A stretch of DNA of 64,000 nt from Triatoma infestans. Lineage: Eukaryota; Arthropoda; Insecta; Hemiptera; Reduviidae. The translations under genes and the position numbers were made by a program. Below the pieces are notes generated by a model. It saw only the letters and a program-made list of their open reading frames with translations, was not told the DNA's origin and ran no database searches. Shown here piece by piece: positions 55,262 to 64,000 of this stretch (positions are counted from its first letter, which is position 1; every line of letters starts with the position of its first letter). The stretch covers positions 1 through 64,000 of the forward strand of contig JAAEAF010006025.1 of assembly GCA_011037195.1 (NCBI GenBank), written 5' to 3'.

Positions 55262-56010
55262 GAGATGTTTATACGGTAATGGCCAGAGGAGTTGTTCTAC
55301 TTTTCGGGTACCATAGGTGCCCTTCTTCAGGAGTTCTACAAAATTTATTAGTGAAAAAGTATATTATGGTACAGTATTGTAGTAAAGAGAAAGTGAATAT
55401 ATTTATAACAAAATAAAAGAAAAATTTAAATTAAAGAAATATTAACAGAACAGATTGAACGTAAGAATATTAAAAATAAGAAATTATAACATAGAAGTGA
55501 CAGTTAATTAAATTAAATGATTATTAACAATAAGAGAATGATACCTTTAGGGTAGGAGAGGGTTTACGTTGAGAACGTTGAGATTGAAATGAAGAGAGAG
55601 TATTTTTAAAAATTAAAAAAAAAAACTGTTCAAAGGTGGGAGAGGATAATAAAAGTTTATAGTGAGGCGCGGCATTTTCAAATTTGGAAGTACAAATTAC
55701 TGGCGAGTGTCTTTGTTTAGCGTTAAAAAAAATTATTTATTACAAGTTGAAGTTATGATTTCTTTGTCTTTTTTTTTTTTTAAATTGATAGAGTTCGGAT
55801 GGAGGTGAAATTTATAAGGATTCGGATAGAAGACGGTTTAAATGGTTTTTCTTCACAACAATACTGTACAATGTGTATTTTTTCTCCAATAAATTATGCA
55901 GAGCTCCTGAAAAAGGGCACCAATGGTACCCGAAATGTAGAAAAACAAAGAATTATTTTTTTTCTTTCAAAACTTCTCTGGCCACTGCCGTATAAATATC
56001 TCATTATATT
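55262..56010. repeat. Family G foldback: two inverted arms about 460 bp apart
   Basis: The left arm (55262-55390, minus) and right arm (55853-56010, plus) are inverted copies. In the arm orientation both show ACAATACTGTAC, CTAATAAATT/CAATAAATTA, CTCCTGAAGAAGGGCACC (right arm CTCCTGAAAAAGGGCACC), ATGGTACCCGAAA, and CTCTGGCCA...CCGTATAAA. A third arm lies alone at 566-715. The interval between the arms is non-coding AT-rich sequence. Confidence 0.7.
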
Positions 56011-56021
56011 TGAAATGTTAT

Positions 56022-56506
56022 TGGTGTGATGTGATTGTATGTTTGTAATAGCACGAGCGGTTTGGTAAAAGGGCTCGTTAGTATATTATGTTTAGCAGTG
56101 AAGTATTAGAAATAATCAAGAGATCACACTGTTTTTAAAATAGATATAGTGAGACTTCTAAGTGAAATTAAGTTATTTTAAAATATCACAATAATATGCG
56201 TATAAGTATACTGAACTTAATTGGAATAAACTCTTATGTTATAACTTAAACTGGCACAGTTCTGATGTGTTCTCCTTGGTGTCTATGGCCAAACTATGCT
56301 TGAAGGAATGTCTTCTAATTGTTCGTTCAAATCCTCCCCTGTGAGAAGAAGGGGGTAGAACAATGCCATCAAGGTACATGAACTTTTCCAGTAAGTGTAC
56401 ACTTCTACCTGCGTGTATCCTTTTGCCAACAAGCTCGCATTTTTCTTCTAACTTTGATATTTCAAATTAAAATATAATATAATTTTTTGCATCCATCACA
56501 TATTTT
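56022..56506 (-). repeat. Family E repeat
   Basis: Matches 38943-39665 but with a single copy of the TCCTCCCCTGTGAGAAGAAG block. Shared ends are TGTGATG near 56027 and TTGCATCCATCACA at about 56486-56500. Confidence 0.65.
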
Positions 56507-56546
56507 TAAGGCCTGACGATTTGAAAACCATTTATAATGTTCACTT

Positions 56547-57538
56547 TTTTACTTTCTCTTACTCCTAGTAAGAGGAAGTATTGTAATCTGCCAAATTTCG
56601 ATTATCGAGTTTTCACCGGAAATATCCGTTTGGAGGTCCCTGAGTCAAAAAGTGGTTTTTAGCAAATGGTCTGTGTGTGTGTGTGTGTGTGTATGTATGT
56701 GAACAGCATAGCTCAAAAACGAAAAATCTTAGAAAGTTGAAATTGATATTCCGTTTAGAGGTCACCATGGGATCTGACTGTACGTTATCTGTAAAAATTC
56801 CTCAACCGGAAGTACCACTTTACTAGTTGGATTTTTTTTTTTTGCGATTTTCTCAAAAATGGCTCCGACGATTTTCTTTAAACTTTAAACATCAACCACA
56901 CATACAAAGAGCTACAACTTTTATTAAAAACATTTCTCCGGGAAAATGCATTGAAGGGCACTTTTGGGGGAGGGGTGGGGTTAGGTTTCCATCTAAAGTG
57001 CTATTTCAGTTTATTAGACAATTCTGCCATCTAAATAATGTTAATTAGAATTAAATATGTTGTTGAAATTCCGAGTTTGAAAAAATCGGATAACCGGAAG
57101 TGCGTTTACTTTACCACTTTACTAAATGATTTATTCACTTTTTCGCAATTTTCTCAAAAATGGCTCTGACGATTTTTTTGAAACTTGTTATATAAACTAA
57201 ACATGCAAAGATCTACAACTTTTATCTAAAACATTTCTCTGGGAAATTTCTTTTAAGAGCACTTTTAGGGGAGGGTGGGGTTAGATTTTCATCAAAGTGC
57301 TATCCTAGTTCATTATACAATTCTATCATCCAAACATAATTAGTTAGAAATAAATAGATGACTGAAATTCCGAGTTTCAAGAAAATTAGTAAACCGGAAG
57401 TGCGCTTTTACTGAACAGTTTTTTCAGTTTTCGACGAATTTCATTAAATTTGGTACACAAACTATAAAATTTATCAATTATCATTTTGAGAACGGGAGTA
57501 AGAGAAAGTTGTGTGAGTGTTTCACACCAGATTTTTTT
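56547..57538 (+). repeat. Family D element, reference copy
   Basis: The most complete copy. Head ACTTTCTCTTACTCC with TAGTAAGAGGAAGTATTG; a (GT)n run at about 56672-56695; CCGGAAGT cores at 56806, 57094 and 57394 (spacing 288 and 300); tail GGAGTAAGAGAAAGTTGTGT, GAGTGTTTCACACCAG and a T run. Each unit carries TCAAAAATGGCTC(C/T)GACG, ACAACTTTTAT and CATTTCTC blocks. The only inverted terminal similarity is the 15-mer. No frame longer than about 75 codons, none with known domains. Confidence 0.9.
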
Positions 57539-58200
57539 ACTAGTCTTTATCTTACTGAGTAAGAGGAAGTATTCCAATCGTGCCAAATTTTCTTTGGGGA
57601 CTGCATGTTATAAAGTCCGCTGAAAACGAAAGAAATGTTTTTACTACACTACATTATTATCACTTCCCTATATCTACCTGGTTTGGTAGATTGATATTGT
57701 TCCCCCATCCATATATTTATGCTTTGAAATTCTTTATAATCACTTTATATATTACTGTATTAACCAGTTATAGATATTAACCAGGATTTTCTCTGTGTTT
57801 TTTTTAATAATAATAACAATAAAAGAAACATGAAAAGATTAAAGGTGTTCGAATATTTTTGTGACCAATATCTGTGTATGTATAACAAGCCGATGAATTT
57901 TTATTATAAAGCCTGGTTTACAGTTACCAAGTATGGTTCTCTGGTCCCTAAGCTATATAGCCTGAACATCTGTATGTTTAGGACTGGGTCGTTTTGCAAA
58001 CAATATTGCTTGAGTTATGATATAAAATTTTAGATATATGTATACAAATTTACCATTATTTTTCTGATTTGATTATTATTTTTGTTTAAAATCTTCTTTT
58101 GTTGTAGCATAATTACATTGTATTCAGAAAAGGTTATTTTCAGATTTTAAAACGTTGGGGCTCTACTTATAATAATTTTTGTGTGTGTATCATTAACGTA
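57539..58200. other. D head scrap and unassigned stretch
   Basis: A second D-type head (GAGTAAGAGGAAGTATTCC, CGTGCCAAATTTTC) directly follows the D tail at 57538, hinting at tandem D copies. The rest has no gene. Confidence 0.4.
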
Positions 58201-58209
58201 TGTTTAGGG

Positions 58210-58883
58210 CAGAGTTGGGCAGTAATTAATTATATGAGTATTTAATTACACCTTCAATTACATGACCAAAATTGGACTGTACTTTCAATAGGAAAACAGT
58301 TAAATGGTCAAAAATATAAAAATAATTGTTTCCAAAGAACAATTACACTGAAGTAATTGTAATATCCAATTACAATTACTGTAATCGTTTTAAGTAATTG
58401 CAATTACTTCTTTCAATTACTTCTTGTCGCTATGTAATTGTAATTACAATTACCTGTAATTCAATTACAATTACGTATACTTGTATTTTCAGTAATAGAA
58501 TTACAAATACAAACACAAAAAAAAAAAAATTGAGTAATTGAACAAAAGTAAACTCTGCCACATTTCCGCTCAATAATCTGTTGGGTTAAATAAATTAGAT
58601 CTCCCAATTATCATTAAAAATTGGTAAACATTTCAAGAGAATTCAATCTCTTGAGTTGTATCTAATTGCTTTTTTTGGTGCCTTTTTGGCGTTAATAATT
58701 ACAATTACTTGTAATTGCATTAAAATTACTTGGAATTGCAAGAAGTACAATTACATGTAATTGTATTTAGTAATTGAATTACTTTGGCAAAACACTTACA
58801 ATTACAATGGTTCAGAAAGTCATTGCAATTACCAATTACAATTATATGTAATTGTAATTGAAATTACGTTTTGCCCAACACTG
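58210..58883. mobile_element. hAT-type MITE with 8-bp target duplication
   Basis: 674 bp between perfect GTTTAGGG duplications (58202-58209, 58884-58891). Ends: CAGAGTTGGGCAGTAATT and, inverted, CAGTGTTGGGCAAAACGTAA. The interior is dominated by AATTAC/GTAATT words, many of them able to pair with each other. An 8-bp duplication and CAG...CTG ends fit the hAT superfamily. There is no transposase, so it is non-autonomous. Confidence 0.9.
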
Positions 58884-58891
58884 GTTTAGGG

Positions 58892-59375
58892 TTGATTTAT
58901 TGGCCACCAGGTTCGTGTAATAATTTTTTTTTTTAATACATTTTTTTTCGTATGATTTATTTCTGTGAAAATTGTAAACTTATTTGTAAGGAGGTAAATA
59001 TAACGAGCAGACTTGGAAATTTAATGTTTCTTGATCTGAAATGTTTGTAAATTATACTTGTATGAAAATAGATGTTTACTAGATAAATTATTAAATAAAA
59101 CGGATATAAAACTTGTTGGTCAAATTGAATCAAATGGCTTGTTATTAGATCTTTTGACAAATAATCAGGGTAAATTTATTTTCACAGAAGCTCAAGGTAT
59201 GAGTGTTTAAGCTCAAATTTGGATTTCGGCCAACTTTTAAGAAAATCGTTTTCGATAAAATTCCTATATAACTCAAAAAAAAATAACTATTCCATACAGT
59301 CGCACTTTCAGTATAATCTATTTTCTTCAAATTAGGAATTAGGAATTCTAGCAATGCTTGTAATGTGTATTAATA
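58892..59375. other. Unassigned AT-rich stretch
   Basis: No gene recognised. Confidence 0.35.
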
Positions 59376-59379
59376 TAAT

Positions 59380-59812
59380 AAAAGTGGTAGAACCATACAC
59401 TGAATTGAACTAAAGCCCACCAAAAATCAACTTTCCCAAAATAATTTTTGAAATAAAAGTGATAGGTATTTATGTTTAAAGTTATTATATGAAGTTTAAA
59501 GAAAATCATTGAACCATTTTGAAAAAAATCGTGAAAAAAAAAAAAAAAATATTCCATAAGGTTGAACTTCCGAATAATGGTTTTTGCCCGAAACTTTCAT
59601 GTCAGATGTGGTGGTAACAGGTAAACAGAATAACAAGTTTGAAATTACTGCGATTTTTTTTCGTTTTTACATATTTTGTTCACACACTTTATATAGATTA
59701 CTCGTTAAAAACATTTTTTTCTTAATCAGGGAATCTTAAAACCTATATTTACGGTGAAATATCAATTTCCAAAATTTGACATAATCGCAATACTGCCTCT
59801 TACTAGGAGTAA
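59380..59812 (-). repeat. Family D fragment, broken by SINE-B
   Basis: On the minus strand the head TACTCCTAGTAAGAGGCAGT lies at 59790-59812. D blocks follow in order with many changes. The head is split by SINE-B: the missing outer part (GAGATAGTAAAAAG) resumes at 61121. Confidence 0.7.
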
Positions 59813-61108
59813 AAAAAAAAAAACACCTATGGCGCAACAGCCCATGGAGGGCCAAGGCTTGCCAGACGGGAATTTAAATAAGAGGGCGTTTGGTAAGTAC
59901 GCCGCAGTTATTTAAACCTAGAGCGGGCGCTACTAACTGTAGGTTTTCTGACAGAATGTTGAAGACTTTTGCTTTCGAACATTCTATAGAGTTAGGTTAC
60001 CTTCTAGGGAAGATAGGGTCAGTCTGGTGTGATACCTGATAATTACATCCGGTGTTACACGGACGGTTCCAGAATGGATTGTAGGTCTGGAACTGCCGTC
60101 TATTTTGAGACCGGAGATCAACTGGCAGTATCTCTTGGTGAATGGACCTCAGTCTTTCTTTGTTGTATCTTGAATGAGAGGGTGCGTAACACTAACTTAA
60201 AAGGTGTTTGTATCTGCTAGGACGGCCAAGCTGCGCTGAGGGCGCTAAATTCATGTGTCTTCACTTCCAGGTTGGTGTTAGAATGTTCTAAATGACTGCA
60301 AGAGCTTTATTCTCTGAAGGATGTGCTTAGTATGGGTACCGGGTCACATGGGAATTTCTGGGAATGTGGAGGTGGATAGGTTTGCCAAAATAGGCGCCCC
60401 TCTCCCTTTCATTGGTCCCGAGCCTGCTGTTGGCGTGTCTTCTGGTACATGTCTGTCAGGCTTCTAATCATGGACAGCTTCACAGCATTCATCTTTATGG
60501 ATGACCTTCGTTGGCTGTCGGCAGTCCAAAATACTTATCGGGGGGTCCGGACAGGGCTATTAGTGAGACGTTCACGGCGCTCTCCCAGGCATCTGGTTGG
60601 ATCCCTAACTGGACATTGTGGTTTAAGGAGACATCTCTACATAATGGGGCTTATGCCGGATCCATTTTGTAGAGTCTATGAGATAGAGAAGGAAGCACCC
60701 ATCCATCTTATAACAGATTGTCTGGGTTGGGAGGAAATTAGGTTCAGGACCTTTGGTCGGAGCAGGATGTCTGTGGAAGAGGTTAGGCTATTTCCCCTTA
60801 AGGTTACTGTCCGATTTATTAGGATTGCGGTGAATCTTAGATGGATTAGACCCGGGTCTGGGATATTTGTTCTAGACCCGGTTTGTTGTTGTTTTTCTTG
60901 GGTTAGCTATATGGGCCAAGTGAGGCTTTGGATAGCGTAGTGTTTGGTCCTTCCCCACAGACAAATAATAATAATAATAACTGTATCTTCCCAACTTTTC
61001 ATCACGATGCTGGATCAACACCGACTTTGCCCTCTCGGAAACCGAATCCTGAGTTCTCGCACGAAAGGCGAGTGCGCCAGCCACAAGACCAACGCGTGAG
61101 GACTTTAC
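59813..61108 (-). mobile_element. SINE-B copy with 12-bp target duplication, split by a LINE
   Basis: Flanked by perfect TACTAGGAGTAA (59801-59812, 61109-61120). On the minus strand: head CACGCGTTGGTCTTGTGGCT, B box AGGATTCGGTTTCCG, body, and a T-rich 3' end (plus-strand A run at 59811-59823). It is interrupted at 59942-60977 by an alpha LINE. Confidence 0.9.
59942..60977 (+). pseudogene. I-like LINE (family alpha) inside SINE-B
   Basis: Flanked by TAACTGTA (59934-59941, 60978-60985; the right copy overlaps the TAA tail). It begins upstream of RNase H and reads IPDNYIRCYTDGSRMDCRSG (60029), SLGEWTSVF with a deletion of the QAEVYAIL segment, NTNLKGVCIC, a stop where CSDSQ should be, and a frame-broken WVPGHMG region (60340-60380). 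The knuckle FCRVYEIEKEAPIHLITDC has its second Cys replaced by Tyr. The 3' UTR is GGGCCAAGTGAGGCTTTGG, then the TAA tail. Multiple frame breaks and lost catalytic residues make it inactive. Confidence 0.85.
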
Positions 61109-61257
61109 TACTAGGAGTAAGAGATAGTAAAAAGCGAATATAACTTAATTTAGCGTATTTCAGTGAAAAATAGGTAATTCAAGATAGGCGTATTTCAAGA
61201 CGGGAAACGTGGGTCTTTTTATAGAAACATTCTTAGATCTCCATCCTCACGAAGCTA

Positions 61258-61400
61258 CAATTAGTAGCGCCCTAGGTAGCGAAGGCCAGAACTAAACGGC
61301 GTGGAAACTGCGGCGTGCTTAGCACAAGCCCTCCTATTCAAATCGCCGTCTGGCAAGCCTTGGCCCTTCATAGGCTGTTGCGCCCTAGGGTTTTTGTTAA
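61258..61400 (+). repeat. SINE-B 3' fragment
   Basis: Begins at ATTAGTAGCGCCCTAGGTAG, continues GGCGTGGAAACTGCGGCGTG and GCAAGCCTTGGCCCTTCATA, and ends GCGCCCTAGGGTTTTTG. The tRNA-like head is missing. Confidence 0.75.
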
Positions 61401-61439
61401 TTCTCCTCCAAACCACAACTAATTGATCATTAGGTTGTA

Positions 61440-62790
61440 TAAAAATATAGTGTGAAACACTCACACCACATTGCTTACTACAATTATTACAAATATAAAT
61501 TTGTTAACAAATATTATTAATTAAAAAAAAAATTTTTTTAATTTGTGTGTAGGTAGTGGTTACTTTCTCTAAGCAAATAACAAATAATTTTTTCGATTGT
61601 TATACAAACGTTTCTTACACTATAATTAGTACCGATAGTATTGCACTACACATAAATATGCAAGCAATCGCTCTTTCACATTCTGCTTGGGACGAAGCTA
61701 TCGGTATCATTTACTATACGCTGTGCTAGTTGCTATCATCGCTTGAAGAGTAGAAATCGCGAGGCCATAGGCGATTTAAAATCCTGTACATATTATCTGG
61801 TAATGATGCGAGAGGTTATATGGCCGGCAAAAGGATTAGAATAGGATCGCATGGATTATATAGGGAAAGGAATTTTAAAGTTTCCATGGATGGTTGGTTA
61901 GGTTGGAAACATAGAAGGGGGTATTTTATCATAGCGCACAGGATTTTGGATTGAAAGAATTGTAGTTACAAGTATTTTGTGATTGCTTTGAAGTTCATTT
62001 TTATTTCTCTTCTTCTCTGAAGCAGTAGTATGATATTGTAAATATCTTTCAAAACGAAAATGGAAAAAAATGAAAAAAAAAAAAAGACAAGAAAAGTAAA
62101 CACTAATTTCTTTAATTTCAAAACTGAATCTCAACGAATATTTATTGGATTTTTCACGTTCACTAATCATTTCTTATGGAAAAAAAATCGACTTATAGAA
62201 TTCGTTAATTAAAATATGATATCCATTTTGAAATATGAAAGTTGGATTCGAAATCTTTTATATCTGCATCTTAAAAAAAAAAAAATAATAATTTGGAATC
62301 CTTTAAAATCTTAAATAGGGTATCATTTTGAATTTATTTTTTTCTATATTTCGTACTACCTTTTGCTTGTAATACATTTCCAAAAAACACTGCTGAATCG
62401 ATAAAATTAAAGAAGTCAATAGAGTGGAAAGAATATGGTTATCCTCACAGTATTTAAGGATTTATATGAAACTTCGTTCATTAAACATATAACATCAATT
62501 TTTAAGAAAAAATTTAATCAAATGAAAAATATTTCAATAAAATTTTTAGGCTACTAACATAAATATGTGGTTCCAAGGAAATGATTACTTCATCACTTAC
62601 CTGAAAAAAAAAGAATAAAAAAACGATTAATTTAATAGAATTATAATTAAATTCTACTAGAAAAATAGGAGATATTATTTAATTCTACATAAAAATTAAA
62701 ATTAAATGTAAAAAAAAACTCACGATTTTGTCTTAACCTAAATAATACAATAATTGTATTCTTGTATAATTTTATGTATTCTTGCAAATA
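61440..62790. other. D tail scrap and AT-rich stretch without a gene
   Basis: A D tail (TAGTGTGAAACACTCACACC) lies at 61449-61468. The remainder has no recognised gene or repeat. Confidence 0.35.
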
Positions 62791-62799
62791 ATTTTTTGG

Positions 62800-62989
62800 G
62801 ACGTTCTGAGGTTGTGATGTATGGTTTATTAGGTTGATCGATTGATGTATCAATCGATATACTACATATGATCAAGATGATCGATTATTGTAAAGATAGT
62901 TGATGAAGATTGTAACCTGTTCAAATACGTCAAGTGGTTGTTAAATAAATGTGACAGATTAAGAATTGTTTTACTTTAATTATAATACG
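62800..62989 (+). repeat. Probable 3' part of a gypsy-type LTR
   Basis: The stretch directly precedes a primer-binding-site-like sequence and a gag relic, so it should be LTR sequence. It contains the palindrome-rich block GATCGATTGATGTATCAATCGATA. The left boundary and terminal TG/CA were not identified. Confidence 0.35.
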
Positions 62990-63001
62990 TGGTGTCAGGT
63001 G
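62990..63001 (+). promoter_or_regulatory. Primer-binding-site-like sequence
   Basis: TGGTGTCAGGTG lies 42 bases upstream of a gag-type ATG. Many Ty3/gypsy elements have TGGTGTCAG-type tRNA primer sites directly after the 5' LTR. Confidence 0.5.
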
Positions 63002-63043
63002 TGTACCTAATAAATATAATTTATAAATGCGACTAGTTATAAA

Positions 63044-63497
63044 ATGGCAGTATATTCTGTGAGCCTGCTTAGTGAGTTTGATTTTTCAGCAAATTGTTGT
63101 GAATGGCCAAGATGGAAACAAAAATTTATGATCTTTCTTGCATCTTTTTCTGCGACTTGAATCAGGCAAGTCGCAGGCTAAAAATGAAGAAGTAAAAATT
63201 ACTCTTCTACTTAATTTTTTAGGAGATCGGGGAATTGATATATTACAACAAATTTACTTTACCTAAGAAACCTAGTTTGGAAGATGTACTACAACTGTTT
63301 GGATGATTATTGTGTTCCTCTCACAAACCATGTATTCGAGTCTTTTTAAGTTTAATAATATTAAACAATCAGATGGAGAGTCTTTTGATCATTTTTTGAC
63401 TGAACTTAAAAAACAAGCAGCAAAATGTTCTTTTGTGTGTGGATCTTGTAGGACTTTGTATGAAGAGAGAATGATTAGAGATAAATTGATTATATGA
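63044..63497 (+). pseudogene. Ty3/gypsy-type Gag fragment
   Basis: From the ATG at 63044 the frame reads MAVYSVSLLSEFDFSANCCEWPRWKQKF and stops after about 38 codons. The relic continues in other frames, with CVPLTNHVFESF then KFNNIKQSDGESFDHFLTEL (63340-63400) and ERMIRDKLI. These correspond to the N-terminal part of insect gypsy Gag: the W-x-R-W block, the F-x-R/K-FN-x-R/K-Q-x-x-GES block, and the IRD-(K/R)-(L/I)-(V/I) block before the zinc knuckle. Gag forms the particle that packages element RNA. At least two frame changes occur and everything downstream (knuckle, pol) is missing. Confidence 0.65.
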
Positions 63498-63855
63498 ATA
63501 GCAGACCTGTGTGTAATAGTTGTAGGAGGAGATGTTGGTTGTAGATGTTGATAGATAAATAACACCTCAATATCGGTATAAGATATATAATTGATATATA
63601 TGTATATGACTGACTGCCAAGGACTGTATACTTTACACTACAAGAACTGAACAGACAGACTGACGTGGCTAAACGATATGTACAATTCAAGTGTGAGACT
63701 GTGAACAGAATATCTCTTTTTGACTCTGTCTCTCGTATATATATCCAACTGGCCTCTCCTCTCCTCTCTCTCGAGAGGGGCTCTTTCTCTCTGATGCGTG
63801 GTGGGGGTTCACTCGCTAGTGTGGATGAGTGGTGGGGGTTCACTACCCCTACATG
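63498..63855. other. Unassigned stretch between gag relic and Q LTR
   Basis: No gene. Contains pyrimidine-rich CTCTCCTCTCCTCTCTCTCG near 63754, and GGTGGGGGTTCACT at two places near 63800 and 63831. Confidence 0.3.
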
Positions 63856-63960
63856 TGTAATAGCAAGAGAGAGAAGACAGGCCCTCTCTGGTACTCTCTG
63901 ACTTAAGCAGGCTAGAGTGGGAGAACGTGTGTATATAAGCCAGTGGGAATCTATCTAGAG
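63856..63960 (+). mobile_element. Q-family LTR, 5' part, cut by a hAT end
   Basis: Starts TGTAATAG, lacks about 30 bases of the family, then matches from GGCCCTCTCTGG to TATATAAGCCAGTGGGAATC and CTATCTAGAG. It is interrupted at 63961. The remainder lies beyond the window. Confidence 0.75.
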
Positions 63961-64000
63961 CAGGGATGGCGAACCTTTTTCATTGTTCGTGCCATAAACT
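63961..64000 (+). mobile_element. 5' end of a hAT-type element, running off the window
   Basis: CAGGGATGGCGAACCTTTTT is a typical hAT terminus (CAGGG...). The preceding 8 bases, ATCTAGAG, fit the hAT target preference nTCTAGAn. The other end lies outside the window, so size and coding content are unknown. Confidence 0.6.

Noticed and set aside
1..64000. Prokaryotic-type defence, operon or phage system
   Set aside because: No operon structure, ribosome-binding sites or prokaryotic gene families were seen; everything recognisable is eukaryotic mobile-element sequence.

Overview
This window looks like AT-rich intergenic or heterochromatin-like DNA from an arthropod, most probably an insect. The evidence is the mix of mobile elements: R1-like and RNase H-bearing I-like non-LTR retrotransposons, a Ty3/gypsy gag remnant, a Tc1/mariner-type transposase, hAT ends, and several tRNA-headed SINEs. 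The order (possibly Hemiptera) is a guess. I found no host protein-coding gene with convincing homology. Almost every recognisable reading frame belongs to a broken transposable element. Family letters below are local labels made by comparing the sequence with itself; none comes from a database.

Repeat families. Family D is the dominant dispersed repeat. It is about 1 kb, non-coding, built from 285-310 bp internal units that each contain a CCGGAAGT core, with the inverted 15-mer ACTTTCTCTTACTCC near both ends. Family P is a solo LTR of 534-583 bp with 4-bp target duplications. Family Q is a 335-bp LTR that forms both a solo copy and a triple-LTR miniature array. SINE-A and SINE-B are tRNA-headed; SINE-B ends in a T tract. 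SINE-C is a third tRNA-headed element. FB and G are palindromic foldback elements. E and F are further dispersed repeats.

Layout. 0-7 kb: F and G repeats, D copies, the Q-LTR array (2008-3147), a SINE-A and a four-unit D element. 7-18 kb: mostly unassigned, with an RTE-like LINE relic (about 9.3-9.95 kb), D copies, two P LTRs and a possible spliced non-coding transcript (15.9-17.2 kb). 18-32 kb: a solo Q LTR, an I-like LINE split by a P LTR, a nested palindrome, SINEs and a foldback, then a long empty stretch. 32-46 kb: R1-like and I-like LINE fragments, SINEs, E and D repeats, a large foldback and two head-to-head LINE copies. 46-53 kb: a Tc1/mariner element with arms of about 530 bp, then nested D/LINE and SINE-B/LINE insertions. 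53-64 kb: D, G and E repeats, a hAT-type MITE, another LINE inside SINE-B inside D, a gypsy leader and gag, and a Q LTR cut by a hAT end at the window edge.

The main value of the window is its nested-insertion record. Many insertions keep exact target-site duplications (TACC, TTAG and GAGG for P; CTTAT and CCAYC for Q; 8-14 bp for LINEs and SINEs; GTTTAGGG for the hAT MITE; TA for the mariner-like element). This allows relative dating: D is generally the oldest host, SINEs and LINEs inserted into it, and P and Q LTRs inserted into D, SINE-A and LINEs.
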